64,000 nt of DNA from CBDCVN01 sp965223045 (GTDB lineage Bacteria > Deinococcota > Deinococci > Deinococcales > Trueperaceae): positions 5,022,001-5,086,000 of the forward strand of contig CBDCVN010000013.1 in assembly GCA_965223045.1 (NCBI GenBank), in the 5' to 3' direction. The translations under genes and the position numbers were made by a program. Shown here one piece after another: positions 37,936 to 47,697 of this stretch. The stretch's first letter is position 1, and every line of letters starts with the position of its first letter. The notes below the pieces were generated by a model. The model saw nothing but the letters and a program-made list of their open reading frames with translations. It had not been told where the DNA came from and made no database searches.

Positions 37936-38777
37936 TAAGCATGAACCTTACTAAGGTCACGATGGAAAGTACGTATGTTAGCCAAATTACTTAGGTCCTT
38001 CTGCAAACGCTCAACCACCGCTACAGAGCGATGTCTACCTCCTGTACAACCTATCGCCAGAGTATAACTTAAACGCCCTCTCTGAGAAGCATTCTGTACC
38101 AGCTTTACTAAAAAATCAACTAGTGAAATATAAAAATCTTCGCCACTATGTCTTTCATGATAAAAGACGTAATTTTTTATAGCTTCATTACAACCATCAA
38201 AAGGACGCAACTCAGCATTGTAAAATGGATTAGGCATTGTTCTCACATCAAAAACATTATCAGCATCAATAGGTGCACCATGCTTAAAACCAAAAGAAAT
38301 AAGCCTAAGTTGCAGGCCATTTTGTTTCCCATAGTGCTGTTGTATTTCTTCAACTAAACGCTTAGCCGAAAACTCAGAAGTATCTAAAACCCATTGGGCT
38401 GCTCCACGTAGTTCACAAAGCAGATTTTGCTCTTGCTCAAGCCCTTTACGCAAAGAAGCTTGTGGCAAGGGGTGAATGCGCCTCGTAAAGTTATAACGTT
38501 GAATTAGTACTCCATCACTAGCATCCAAATATAATAGGTCGCAAGAATTTTCTTTTTGAAGTTCAGTAAGGACATCAAGAGTATCAATTAAGAAATCCTT
38601 GGCACGTACATCTATTGCAACTGCTACATTCATGTTATTAGCCTCTTTAATGAGTGCAGGCCAAAGCTTAGGGGGCAAGTTATCTACGGTAAAATAGCCT
38701 ATATCTTCTAAAGCATGAAGTGCGGTACTTTTACCTGCACCACTACGCCCTGTAACAACTACAAAGATTATTTTCAT
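37935..38777 (-). CDS. rapZ: RapZ (RNase adapter / NTP-binding protein), 280 aa
   Basis: Walker A GRSGAGKST is at about 9-17, and the middle region has YLDASDGVLIQRYNFTRRIHPL. The C-terminal domain has LRLISFGFKHGAPIDADNVFDVR, PFYNAELRPFDGCNEAI and the CTGGRHRSV loop. In E. coli RapZ senses glucosamine-6-phosphate and guides RNase E to GlmZ; in Gram-positives it is linked to YvcK and YvcL. Its overlap with yvcK and the upstream DUF503 gene match the common conserved gene order. Confidence 0.94.
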   Translation of the reverse strand: MKIIFVVVTGRSGAGKSTALHALEDIGYFTVDNLPPKLWPALIKEANNMNVAVAIDVRAKDFLIDTLDVLTELQKENSCDLLYLDASDGVLIQRYNFTRRIHPLPQASLRKGLEQEQNLLCELRGAAQWVLDTSEFSAKRLVEEIQQHYGKQNGLQLRLISFGFKHGAPIDADNVFDVRTMPNPFYNAELRPFDGCNEAIKNYVFYHERHSGEDFYISLVDFLVKLVQNASQRGRLSYTLAIGCTGGRHRSVAVVERLQKDLSNLANIRTFHRDLSKVHA

Positions 38778-38786
38778 AATTTAATA

Positions 38787-39107
38787 TTACGAAGATTCAA
38801 CATCGAGCTTTGTCCAAGCCTCTATCTCAAAATGGCTATTAACAACTAAACAATTTGAATGAGAGTTAACAAACCTTGCAGCTTTGTTAAGAGTATTTTT
38901 TAACCAATTGGCATCACTACTAATTGCAACTGCACCTATAATTTCCCAGTCATGACAATTAAGCCCTGCTAACCTTGCTACAGATAAGGGAAAACGACTT
39001 TTGAGCTTTTCCGTAATTGGGGTAATAATAGAACGTTTTTCCTTCAGGCTTTTAGCCCAAGGAGTGCCTAGTTTAGTAATGTAAGTACCAATATAAACAT
39101 TTGCCAT
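38787..39107 (-). CDS. DUF503 family protein (YlxP-like), 106 aa
   Basis: The N-terminus has GTYITKLGTPWAKSLKEKRSIITPITEKLKSRFPLSVARLAGLN, the DUF503 consensus (ferredoxin-like fold). The usual LCD..W.. segment appears as NCHDWEIIGAVAISSD. YlxP-like proteins are reported in ribosome-related or 30S contexts; function here is unassigned. It is packed between minC (4 nt upstream) and rapZ (9 nt downstream). Confidence 0.85.
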   Translation of the reverse strand: MANVYIGTYITKLGTPWAKSLKEKRSIITPITEKLKSRFPLSVARLAGLNCHDWEIIGAVAISSDANWLKNTLNKAARFVNSHSNCLVVNSHFEIEAWTKLDVESS

Positions 39108-39111
39108 AACC

Positions 39112-39675
39112 TCATCGCCAAGGTCTTACTACAATTTGTTCATTTACAATGTGGGCAACTTCAGCATGTTTATTTTCCAAATTCTCCTTAACCCGATCTT
39201 CGCTTTGGGCAAAAAGATTAGCTATTCTGAGTTGTGGTGAGAGTATTTGCTGTGCCCAGATAACAGCTTTTTCATTGCCACTAACACCTGCATGGGCAAT
39301 CCCACGCAAAATCCCTATCACAATAATATCATCTTCGGCAATGATTTCTGCACCAGCATTAACATCAGCTAAAATAATTACTGAAGCACTTGATTCTACT
39401 CTTCCACCTGAGCGTACTGTCTTAGCAATAATCTTAGTCTCACCTTGGCGCTTTGCTTCTAAAGGGGCATTTACAGTGTTTAGTTGGCCCCCTGCTTCAG
39501 ATACCATATCAGCTACTAAACTTAAAACATCCCAAGAAACTTCATTTTCGATTTCAGCAATAATACAGCCTTTTAAAGCTTTTTCTTGGGCCTCGAGCTG
39601 ATCTCGAACACCTTCAGGTTTATCCCCTTTATTTAAACGAATAGTAATACCACTTCGTGTACCTTGTATTTTCAT
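39112..39675 (-). CDS. minC: Septum site-determining protein MinC, 187 aa
   Basis: The C-terminal half (about 80-187) is the MinC beta-helix with evenly spaced glycines: TVRSGGRVESSASVIILADVNAGAEIIAEDDIIVIGILRGIAHAG. The N-terminal half (FtsZ-binding domain) is short and divergent. MinC blocks FtsZ assembly away from midcell when recruited by MinD. No minD lies beside it. It is first in the tight minC-DUF503-rapZ-yvcK cluster. Confidence 0.92.
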   Translation of the reverse strand: MKIQGTRSGITIRLNKGDKPEGVRDQLEAQEKALKGCIIAEIENEVSWDVLSLVADMVSEAGGQLNTVNAPLEAKRQGETKIIAKTVRSGGRVESSASVIILADVNAGAEIIAEDDIIVIGILRGIAHAGVSGNEKAVIWAQQILSPQLRIANLFAQSEDRVKENLENKHAEVAHIVNEQIVVRPWR

Positions 39676-39723
39676 AATGTTACTCTCTGAATAAACATCC
39701 TCTTACTTCTATAAAATTCCTCA

Positions 39724-39898
39724 GAGAAATTTCTTCTCTAGAGATAACTCCCTTCTAAGCATATCATTCTGAGGTCATGACCCTTTTGAAGGTAAGCTTG
39801 AAGAATCTCAGGCAATATAACAACACTTAAGGTCCTTTGCTTTACTCAAGATAACATTACTAGCTTTAATAAGACAGGAACTTATATGGACATTTATA
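39724..39898 (-). mobile_element. Degenerate MITE (copy 3) between minC and mrdA
   Basis: Read on the minus strand it follows the other copies step by step: an end like TAAATGTCCATATAAGTTC, then TTATCTTGAGTAAAGCAAAGG, GCCTGAGATTCTTCA, CAGAATGATATGCT and a closing TCTAGAGAAGAAATTTCTCT. Most changes are transitions, so this is an older copy. It separates the mreD-mrdA pair from minC. Confidence 0.55.
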
Positions 39899-39990
39899 TA
39901 AGGGAATATTTGGTGAAATTTATATAAATTAGTCAAAATTACTCTTAGCTTGGCATATGTACTGAGTTAAAATCAACATAACTGACTAGC

Positions 39991-41856
39991 TTAGTCTTGG
40001 AGAGGTACATCCCAATATACAGCCATAAAATCTCTAGCTACAGGTATAGCAACAGCAGTGCTCGAGCCACCATTTTGAATAAATGCTGTAACTACTAATT
40101 CAGGATCATCTACAGGGCTATAGCCAGTAAACCAAGCATGCTCAAAACCGGGGCCAAGGCCATTTTGGGCTGTGCCTGTTTTTCCAGCCACTGTTATAGG
40201 AAAGGTATTAGGGCCAAGTACATGCCTTCCCCCATAGTGAGTCATCATAAGACGCATACCATCTTGAACAGTTTGCCAAGATCTTCCTTCTATGAGTTTT
40301 TCTTCACTAACTACATATTCACGGCCTATACGCCTCACTAAATGTGGTTTAACCTGTTTTCCACTCAAGGCTATAGTTGCTGTCGTTTGCGTTACCTGCA
40401 TAGGAGTAGTGAGCATATCACCTTGACCAATGGATATATTCAAAGTATCTCCCGGACGCCAAGGATAACCTTTTATACGCCTTGAATAATCATCGTTTGG
40501 CACTATTCCTTTTTTTTCCTCATTTAAACCTATACCAACAAGTTCTCCATAGCCTAATTTACGAGCATACTCGGTTAGGCTTTTTGCAAAAGATGCCCAA
40601 CCAATAGTGACATTAGGCGTTTGAGCTGCAGCATTAAAGTAAAAGGTATTACAACTATCAGCTATTGCCTCTCCTACATTATATTGACCACGCCAGTAAC
40701 CTGCCCAATTACGCATAGTCACGCTTAGAAAGCGAAAAGAACCTGAGCATGGATAAGTTGTACTAGCAGATATATAGCCATTATCTAAAAGAACTAAACT
40801 AGAAACTAGTTTAAATGTTGAGGCTGGTGGGAAAGCACTTATAGCACGATTGTGCAAGGGAAAGTTGATATTATCATTTAAAAGTTCACTAATCACCTTT
40901 GGTTCACTAGGACGCCTTGTAAATGTATTAGGGTCAAAAGTAGGATAACTTGCCATAGCCAAGACTTCGCCTGTTTTAGGATTTAAAGCTATTAAAGCTC
41001 CCCGGGCAGCCTGTTCTTTTGGTAAACCCTTACTGAGCCTACGCTTATTAACATATTGCAAAGAATTAGCAATAGCTTGCTCAGCAGCAATTTGAAGCTT
41101 AGGATCAATAGTCAGTACAATGTCTTTGCCCGGAATAGCTGCAATTTTAGTGTTAGGCAATACACGAATTACTCTCCCTTTGTTATCAGTTTCTACAACT
41201 TCACTACCTGCTTGCCCAAAAAGCGCCTCTTGATAACTAGCCTCTATACCTCCTACACCTACAAGGCCTACTTCATAGTCTTTATACTCAGAAAGTCGTT
41301 CTGGATCTGCTTCAGTAGTATATCCAACTACATGGACAGCTAGGTTGGTAGGATATGTCCTTTCAATACGTTGGCGTAAATATAAACTTGGCTGCCCCCG
41401 AAAATAACCTGTTTGCAATAGGGGTTGATCTGCAACTAACTCTTCAAGGGTAGGAATCAGTTCAAAAGGTATATTCCATGAGATTGCTTTACCAAAAAGG
41501 TTTTCCCTAGAATCATTTATGTCAGGTGGAGTAAGGGGAAGTGTAAGTTTAAGTAGGTGGGCAATACGATTTAAATGCTCAACTTTTCCCCCAAAGTACA
41601 TAAGGTCTATAGCCACTCGATTACCTGCTAGAACAGTACCATCTCGAGCTAAAATTCGTCCTCTTAAGGGAACTAAATCTCTAACAGATAAGCGATTTTC
41701 ATCACTTAGTGTTTGGTAAACAGTATTTTGGGCTAATTGCAAGTGAATAAGCCGTCCAGCAAAAGCCACCAGTGACGTGAGCATAATTGCTAGCATAAAG
41801 CGTAGCTTTGGCATCAAATTTGAGCTTACCTTGTATTTTTTATTTTCTTTTGGCAT
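39991..41856 (-). CDS. mrdA: Penicillin-binding protein 2 (elongation transpeptidase), 621 aa
   Basis: One N-terminal membrane helix is followed by the dimerisation/pedestal domain (RDLVPLRGRILARDG...) and the transpeptidase. Its motifs are ASTFK (active Ser), DSCN (SxN) and GKTGTAQNG (KTG). It cross-links peptidoglycan during rod elongation with MreD, whose gene is immediately upstream. I chose the ATG at 41856 (MPKENKK), because it lies 1 nt after the mreD stop with AAAGGG upstream. A start 10 codons earlier (41886) would overlap mreD. Confidence 0.93.
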   Translation of the reverse strand: MPKENKKYKVSSNLMPKLRFMLAIMLTSLVAFAGRLIHLQLAQNTVYQTLSDENRLSVRDLVPLRGRILARDGTVLAGNRVAIDLMYFGGKVEHLNRIAHLLKLTLPLTPPDINDSRENLFGKAISWNIPFELIPTLEELVADQPLLQTGYFRGQPSLYLRQRIERTYPTNLAVHVVGYTTEADPERLSEYKDYEVGLVGVGGIEASYQEALFGQAGSEVVETDNKGRVIRVLPNTKIAAIPGKDIVLTIDPKLQIAAEQAIANSLQYVNKRRLSKGLPKEQAARGALIALNPKTGEVLAMASYPTFDPNTFTRRPSEPKVISELLNDNINFPLHNRAISAFPPASTFKLVSSLVLLDNGYISASTTYPCSGSFRFLSVTMRNWAGYWRGQYNVGEAIADSCNTFYFNAAAQTPNVTIGWASFAKSLTEYARKLGYGELVGIGLNEEKKGIVPNDDYSRRIKGYPWRPGDTLNISIGQGDMLTTPMQVTQTTATIALSGKQVKPHLVRRIGREYVVSEEKLIEGRSWQTVQDGMRLMMTHYGGRHVLGPNTFPITVAGKTGTAQNGLGPGFEHAWFTGYSPVDDPELVVTAFIQNGGSSTAVAIPVARDFMAVYWDVPLQD

Positions 41857-41857
41857 A

Positions 41858-42343
41858 TCAAAACCCTTTACGCAAAATATTATCACGTTCTAAAAGTCTA
41901 TTAGCTAAAGGTAGCAAAAAAAGGCTAGCTATCACAGTAAATGCAATCTCTAAAGGAGCTACTGGCCATATCTGGCCTAAAGGATTATTAGCTGAGAGCC
42001 AACTGAGTAGAGTCAAGAAAACCAACCACTTACCTATACAAGCAAAAGTAACTACAAAAATACGTTCTGTTAGGCCTTGTTCACTAAGCTGTGAAGCTAC
42101 AAACACTGCTAGAAGTAAACCACCTGCAATTCCTAGAGCGTGTAAGCCAAAATAGCCATAGCCTACAATATCTTGCAGTAATCCTACACCATAAGCAATT
42201 AGTACAATACGCCAAGCCGAAAGTCGCCACAATAATGTCAGTGTGCCTATTAAAAATAAATCTGGAGTGGGTAATTGCCCTGCAAAAGCAACTAAAAATC
42301 CCTGCATAGTAAAAAGTAAAAAATAAAATATTAAAAGCCGCAT
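41858..42343 (-). CDS. mreD: Rod shape-determining protein MreD, 161 aa
   Basis: Five or so hydrophobic segments, including TPDLFLIGTLTLLWRL and IVLIAYGVGLLQDIVGYGYFGLHALGIAGG, fit MreD, a polytopic protein of the elongasome. AAGGAAAG precedes the ATG. It is followed directly by the PBP2 gene, the usual partner. mreB and mreC, which often stand upstream, are not here; the next 480 bp hold no gene. Confidence 0.82.
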   Translation of the reverse strand: MRLLIFYFLLFTMQGFLVAFAGQLPTPDLFLIGTLTLLWRLSAWRIVLIAYGVGLLQDIVGYGYFGLHALGIAGGLLLAVFVASQLSEQGLTERIFVVTFACIGKWLVFLTLLSWLSANNPLGQIWPVAPLEIAFTVIASLFLLPLANRLLERDNILRKGF

Positions 42344-42826
42344 AACTAACTTTCCTTAAGAAACCTACCTCATATCTTGCTCCGAAGCAAAACATCGGAA
42401 TGCACATACTAAAAACGGGTTAATTTTGAACATTTTATACCTGTATACCTTGCATATTGTAAACCACAAAGATGACATAGCATCTCCAAAGTATGAGATT
42501 CCTAAGCAGAGCTTGGAAACAAGTTGATAGAGATTTGAATTCATTTCAAAATGTCCAATTCTTAGTCATTTAAATTATACCCAAACGCTCTGTGTTTTTT
42601 ATTTCCACAAATTATTCTACCCGACTTGAAACGCCTAAGGTAGAGATTTCCAAGTAGAACTTGGGAATTAATCAGTGGACGCTGTGTTGTAATAATACTT
42701 ATATATTTTGCTCGAGCATTCACAACACCCATAATACAAGGTTAGATTTTAGTTAGTGCTTGATAGGTGTTAGACTAGCTTTATGGTAATTCAAGACCAA
42801 CTAAAGTCACAAGGTCACAAAAACCA
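42344..42826. other. Intergenic region between mreD and the helicase gene, with two related hairpins
   Basis: Two similar small hairpins occur, TTCCTAAGCAGAGCTTGGAA (about 42500) and TTCCAAGTAGAACTTGGGAA (about 42648), apparently copies of one short palindromic repeat. Divergent promoters for mreD and the helicase should lie here. Nothing else is clear. Confidence 0.4.
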
Positions 42827-44266
42827 ATGGCTCGTAAGGCAACGCTAACCTACGATAGGGGAACTCTAATTTTACATCCTCCTCCTAAGGGCCAAAAATG
42901 GGTGCAATTTACAACATGGGATGACCGCATAGAAAAATTTCGTTTGCCAGCTATTGATTATCGGCGTTTTTTGGAAACTATGCGAGCTGAGGGCATCGAA
43001 GTAGTCGATAAAGCCCGTAACTTTGCTACTCTTCACCTTAAAAGCGCTATGAGTATGACTCCCTTTGCTCATCAACAAGAGGCACTGGAAAGGTGGCAAG
43101 GGTTAGGTAGGCGTGGCATTGTTATTTTACCAACAGGCGCTGGTAAGACTTACCTTGCTCAAATCGCACTCGAGTCCACCCCACGCTCAACCCTTATCTG
43201 TGTACCTACTCTTGATCTAATGCACCAATGGTATGCCCAGCTCATAGCTGCCTTCCCTGACGTCGAAGTAGGACTACTAGGCGGAGGCTCTAAAGATAAT
43301 TCCCCCATACTAGTAGCAACTTATGATAGTGCAGCTATTTTTGCAGAGAAGCTGGGTAATTGCTATGGATTGCTTATATTTGATGAGTGCCATCATCTAC
43401 CTTCAGATTTTAAGCGTAGCATTGCTGAATACTCTATTGCCCCCTATCGTCTTGGTCTAAGTGCCACTCCTGATCGCAGCGATGGTCGTGAGCAAGATTT
43501 ATTATCTCTAATTGGTCAAGTAGCTTATGCTAAAACTCCCGAGGAGCTTTCAGGGGACGCTTTAGCAAAGCACAAAGCCACTCGCATTTACGTCGATTTA
43601 TCTCAAGAAGAACGTCAAAGGTACGATGAATTAATAACCGAGCGCAATGAATTTTTACGAGAAAAGAATATAAGATTGGGCACTATCAAAGGCTGGCAAT
43701 TATTTGTACAATTAAGTGCCCAATCTAAAGCAGGTCGCAAGGCTATGTTAGCCCACCGCGAAGCACGTAAAATTGCCTTTGGTACTTCTGGGAAAATACG
43801 TGTCTTAGCAGATTTGCTTACAAAGCATCAAAATGACAAAACACTAATTTTCACCGATAGTAATACTACCGTTTATGACATCTCCAAAGCCTTTTTAATT
43901 CCTGCTATTACTCACCAAACTAAAGTTAAAGAGAGGCATAGTGTGCTCGGGAAGTTTCGGGAAGGTGATTATCCTCGCTTGGTTAGCTCGAGGGTGTTAA
44001 ATGAAGGTGTAGATGTACCCGATGCTAGCGTTGCTATCGTTCTTTCTGGTACTAGTACTACTCGAGAATATGTGCAGCGTTTAGGCAGGATCTTGCGTAG
44101 ACAAGAAGGTAAACTAGCACTGCTTTATGAAGTTATTGCTAAAGATACTAGTGAAGAGCGGGTCTCTGAGAGGCGGCGGGGTGAAGGAGTTGAGAAGAAA
44201 GGGCTAACTAAAAGTGCTATGGAACCAATAGCTACGCAAGAAGCTATTAATTTTGAAGATTTATAG
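42827..44266 (+). CDS. DEAD/DEAH-box helicase, XPB-like, 479 aa
   Basis: This superfamily 2 helicase has FAHQQEALERW (Q-motif region, about 77), Walker A LPTGAGKTYLA (about 101), FDECHH (Walker B, about 185), GLSATPDR (motif III), and the C-terminal RecA domain with LIFTDSNTT, SRVLNEGVDVPDA and QRLGRILRRQ (motif VI). The N-terminal ~70 residues resemble the small damage-recognition-like domain of bacterial/archaeal XPB helicases. DNA repair or transcription-coupled work is likely but unproven. An upstream ATG at 42783 is out of frame, so 42827 is the start. Confidence 0.88.
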   Translation: MARKATLTYDRGTLILHPPPKGQKWVQFTTWDDRIEKFRLPAIDYRRFLETMRAEGIEVVDKARNFATLHLKSAMSMTPFAHQQEALERWQGLGRRGIVILPTGAGKTYLAQIALESTPRSTLICVPTLDLMHQWYAQLIAAFPDVEVGLLGGGSKDNSPILVATYDSAAIFAEKLGNCYGLLIFDECHHLPSDFKRSIAEYSIAPYRLGLSATPDRSDGREQDLLSLIGQVAYAKTPEELSGDALAKHKATRIYVDLSQEERQRYDELITERNEFLREKNIRLGTIKGWQLFVQLSAQSKAGRKAMLAHREARKIAFGTSGKIRVLADLLTKHQNDKTLIFTDSNTTVYDISKAFLIPAITHQTKVKERHSVLGKFREGDYPRLVSSRVLNEGVDVPDASVAIVLSGTSTTREYVQRLGRILRRQEGKLALLYEVIAKDTSEERVSERRRGEGVEKKGLTKSAMEPIATQEAINFEDL

Positions 44267-44470
44267 CTTCACTAAGTTTTCACTATTACCTCATTAAATA
44301 TCCCTAATGACAATTTAGGTAAGTACCTTAAGTTCACTAAAGTCTTACTCAATCTCTATAAACACGCCTTTTCTATTATACGCAAAATCAAGCTGTGAAT
44401 AGCAGTGGTTTTAAAACAGCAATCATTTCATGCTAAAATTAAATCAATTTTAATCAAGGAAGGAAATTTT

Positions 44471-45766
44471 ATGAAAAGCAACTTACTCAGCTTCTTTTTA
44501 GCAGGCTTTTTATTAGTACTAACAGCTTGTGCTAGTCATACAAACTTTGTGACTAGTGACTCGAGCAGTTATCTTGGTTTAGCTAGTACAACTTTAGCTA
44601 ATATAGCTAAAGTCGGTGCCTACGATGGTGAGGCTCAAGATTCTTTTGGCACGGCTATTGCCACAAGTGGCAATATAATGGTCATTGGTGCCAATGGTAA
44701 CAACAGTAAAGGCCTTGGTGCTGGTGCAGCTTATATTTTCGAGCTTAAGCCTACAGGTTGGCTTTTTACTAAACAGCTCACTGCTAGGGACGGTGTTGCT
44801 GGTGACCATTTCGGCACCTCTGTAGCAGTAGATGGTAATACTGTGGTAATCGGTGCTAATGGTAGTGATTCTAATTCTGTTGATTCAGGTGCTGCCTATG
44901 TTTTTGAGCGTGATGAAGGTGGTAAGGGCAACTGGGGAGAAGTTGAGAAGCTTACCGCTAATGATGGTGGTCCTAATGAATTTTTTGGTTATTCTGTTGG
45001 CATAAGTGGCGATACTATAGCTATAGGAGCACCTTTAGATGATGCTAATGGTCTTCTTTCAGGCTCGAGCTATATCTTTAAACGTAATAAGGGAAATTGG
45101 CAGCAGGTCCAAAAAGTCACCCCTAATGATGGAGTAGTTGCAGACTCTTTTGGCATTTCTTTGGCTCTTAGTAAGAGCCAAATGATAGTAGGAGCTTGGG
45201 GAGATGATGATATGGGACAAGGTGCAGGCTCAGCTTACATCTTTGAGCGCAGTGGCAAAAATTGGCAGCAGGTTGAAAAACTCCTAGCCAAAGATGGTAA
45301 AGATAATGATTCTTTTGGTTATTCTGTTGATATCTATAAAGATACAGCAGTAGTTGGTTCTTGGGGTAATGATTATAGTGGTATAGACTCAGGTCTTGTT
45401 TATGTTTTTGAACAGGTTAAAGATACTAAAAATTGGCAACAAACAGATCAGCTAATAGCAAGCGATGCCAAAGAAGCCGATGCATTTGGGCTTTCTGTTG
45501 CTATAAGTGGCAATAGAATTGTTGTAGGTGCACCTGGCAGCAATGATAATGGTGCTTATACAGGCTCAGGATACATATTTACACGTTCTCAGGGAGATAG
45601 TAAAAGCTGGCAGCAGGTAAATAGGTTTGTAGCCAAAGATGGGGCAACTCGTGATTTCTTCAGTAGCTCTGTTGCTATAAGTGGAAACACCTTAATAGCA
45701 GGAGCTAGTGTCGATGATGATAATGGCAAAGATTCAGGTTCAGTATACGTTTACAAGCTGTTTTAG
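44471..45766 (+). CDS. FG-GAP repeat lipoprotein, 431 aa
   Basis: The lipobox VLTAC (about residue 20) marks a lipoprotein. About seven repeats follow, each with a core like DSFGYSVAISGNTIVIGA, then a G.AYIFER strand and W.QV.KL.A.DG. This FG-GAP/beta-propeller pattern is that of integrin-alpha-like blades, so one seven-bladed propeller on the cell surface is likely. AAGGAAGG upstream fixes the start at 44471; an in-frame GTG at 44405 adds 22 residues before the signal peptide and is rejected. Confidence 0.85.
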   Translation: MKSNLLSFFLAGFLLVLTACASHTNFVTSDSSSYLGLASTTLANIAKVGAYDGEAQDSFGTAIATSGNIMVIGANGNNSKGLGAGAAYIFELKPTGWLFTKQLTARDGVAGDHFGTSVAVDGNTVVIGANGSDSNSVDSGAAYVFERDEGGKGNWGEVEKLTANDGGPNEFFGYSVGISGDTIAIGAPLDDANGLLSGSSYIFKRNKGNWQQVQKVTPNDGVVADSFGISLALSKSQMIVGAWGDDDMGQGAGSAYIFERSGKNWQQVEKLLAKDGKDNDSFGYSVDIYKDTAVVGSWGNDYSGIDSGLVYVFEQVKDTKNWQQTDQLIASDAKEADAFGLSVAISGNRIVVGAPGSNDNGAYTGSGYIFTRSQGDSKSWQQVNRFVAKDGATRDFFSSSVAISGNTLIAGASVDDDNGKDSGSVYVYKLF

Positions 45767-45888
45767 AAAAATCTTTACACAAGACTAACTCCTAAAGACG
45801 GGTGATCGGAGTTGTGCGCCCCTGAGCTTAGTACCGTTATACAACTTAATTGGTTATCCAATTTCAATTCTCAAAAAAAGGTGCGAAA

Positions 45889-47139
45889 ATGAATAGAAGA
45901 AAGTTATTGAAAACATTGTGCCTTATGAGTGCAGTGATCCTAACCACGATTGGCTATTCCTCAGATTCAACTGTCTTCTTATTGAATCTGACTTCTGCCC
46001 AGGTATCGAACTCGGTGATAGCTCACAACCCTCTAGAGCCAGACCAGGCTGATGCCATAGCCTCATTTATCGTTCAGATTCCTTTTGGACCTGTGCCTGT
46101 TCTTGCCAGTGATGGGAAGGTTCATCTCGTTTACGAGATTCTGGTAACCAACCGCTCGGCTCGCGTGATTCAATTTGATTCATTCCAAGTGTTGGATGAC
46201 GCTGATCGAGGTCGAGTGCTTTTGACTGCTCAAAATACCGAGATCGCTGAGTTGATGACACTTATTTCAGGTGAACCTGATATTCGTGAGCTGCAGCCTA
46301 GCCAGACCGGTATCATCTATGTGGACGTTCCACTCACGACAACCGCACAGGTTCCCGGGATTTTGGTTCATCGGATAGGTGGTCGTGATCTCGACCTAGA
46401 TCAACCTCTTGATGAGGTCTTGGGTGCTCGAGTGCATGTTCATTCAGAGATAGTAGCCCCGATTCTTTCTCCGCCGGCTCTCGGTGACAACTGGGTGTCC
46501 GCCGAGGCTTGTTGTGGTCGTTCCCATCACCGGCGAGGGGCCCCCAGTCTCAATGGCAATGTCTACCTCAGTCAAAGGTTCGCCATCGATTTTATTCAGA
46601 TGGTTAACGGCGAACTCTTTAACGGTGACCCTGCAATACTCAACAATTGGTTTGTTTACGGAGTTGAGCTTTTGGCTGTGGCTGATGGAGTGGTCACATC
46701 CGTATTGAACGACCAACCGGACATAACGCCTTTTCTGCCAAATCCTAATAAACTCACTAAACAAACGGCTGCAGGAAATCACGTAATTGTTGATATGGGC
46801 AATGGACTTTCTTACGTCTTTGGGCACATGCAACCAGGGTCGGTCAGAGTTCAAGTGGGAGACCGTGTGACAACGGGGCAGGTCTTGGGTCTAGTTGGTA
46901 ATTCTGGGAATACCGATGCTCCTCATTTGCATATGCACGTGATGACGGGACCAGATATTTTTCAGGGTCGCGGAATTCCATATGGGTTTGCTAACTATAC
47001 AGTAACAGGGAGCTTCCCAACAATAGATGACTTTATCCCAGAGCCTCCTGGACCACCCATCAATCGGATCAATGTTACCCCTCGATCCGTGCAGAAAGCT
47101 TATCCCTTGGAGCTGGATATTCTTAATTTTCCTAATTGA
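45889..47139 (+). CDS. Secreted M23-like metallopeptidase-domain protein, 416 aa
   Basis: A signal peptide-like N-terminus (MNRRKLLKTLCLMSAVILTT) precedes a ~170-residue beta-rich domain and a C-terminal M23 (LytM) fold: RFAIDFIQM, LAVADGVVTSV, HVIVDMGNGLSYVFGHM and APHLHMHVMTG. In canonical M23 the first zinc ligand is the His of HxxxD; here that position is Arg, while the Asp and the HxH are kept. Codon and base use is richer in G+C than its neighbours (many CGG, GGG, ACC), suggesting transfer. The likely start is ATG 45889 with AAGG upstream; a TTG at 45850 is also in frame. Confidence 0.65.
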   Translation: MNRRKLLKTLCLMSAVILTTIGYSSDSTVFLLNLTSAQVSNSVIAHNPLEPDQADAIASFIVQIPFGPVPVLASDGKVHLVYEILVTNRSARVIQFDSFQVLDDADRGRVLLTAQNTEIAELMTLISGEPDIRELQPSQTGIIYVDVPLTTTAQVPGILVHRIGGRDLDLDQPLDEVLGARVHVHSEIVAPILSPPALGDNWVSAEACCGRSHHRRGAPSLNGNVYLSQRFAIDFIQMVNGELFNGDPAILNNWFVYGVELLAVADGVVTSVLNDQPDITPFLPNPNKLTKQTAAGNHVIVDMGNGLSYVFGHMQPGSVRVQVGDRVTTGQVLGLVGNSGNTDAPHLHMHVMTGPDIFQGRGIPYGFANYTVTGSFPTIDDFIPEPPGPPINRINVTPRSVQKAYPLELDILNFPN

Positions 47140-47217
47140 TTCTGGACTACTCGTATTGCTAATCTCAAGTAGTCAGAGGCAGAGTAGAATTAAATTCTGA
47201 AATGGGAACACGTACCT

Positions 47218-47697
47218 CGCTAATCCAAGTGCTTATTACTCTTTATCTGATATCAAACGGTATTCTGGATCAACCCATCCCATCTTATCTCTCTCTGATT
47301 TTTTTGAGCAGAATAAAAAACTATATTACAACAACCTGACCTCTGTGAGAACTAAAAATGACCTTGGGCAATGGATTAAGTTTTTTCTGACAGGGGTAAT
47401 TCAGACTGCAGAAAACTCTGTTACAACACTAAAGAAAATTACGGATTTAAAAAAATATATTGAGAAAGAACGAATCCTTCTTATGGGTAAGAATCAAAAC
47501 AAGGAATGGAGTTCCTGCACCAGTTATTTAAAGAATCTGTTGTAACAATCAAAGGGGTGCAGGCAATGACTGGCCTATTTTTCAAAGCAGCAAATGATTT
47601 AGTTAAAACTTTTGCCCAGCAAAAGATACTAGTTGAAACAACTGGCTATCAGCGTAACAGGGTTTTTGTGTTTGATGAGTATGTGAGAATGTTTTGA
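47218..47697 (+). pseudogene. Decayed Fic/DOC-family gene, C-terminal part
   Basis: Three frames give consecutive pieces of a Fic protein: LITLYLISNGILDQPIL (after the HPFxxGNGR motif in intact homologues), then SDFFEQNKKLYYNNLTSVRTK and DLGQWIKFFLTGVIQTAENS, then the wing-helix tail (LVKTFAQQKILVETTGYQRN) to TGA at 47695. The catalytic motif and N-terminus are missing and at least two frameshifts are present. Intact relatives transfer AMP to proteins; this copy is dead. Confidence 0.75.

Noticed and set aside
41857..41886. Upstream start for mrdA overlapping mreD
   Set aside because: The ATG at 41856 follows the mreD stop by 1 nt and has AAAGGG at a good distance.
42084..42407. Plausible-length frame overlapping mreD
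   Set aside because: It is a shadow of mreD in another frame on the same strand; mreD has the RBS and the hydrophobic pattern.
44405..44470. Upstream GTG start for the FG-GAP lipoprotein
   Set aside because: It would place 22 charged residues before the signal peptide; the ATG at 44471 has a strong RBS.
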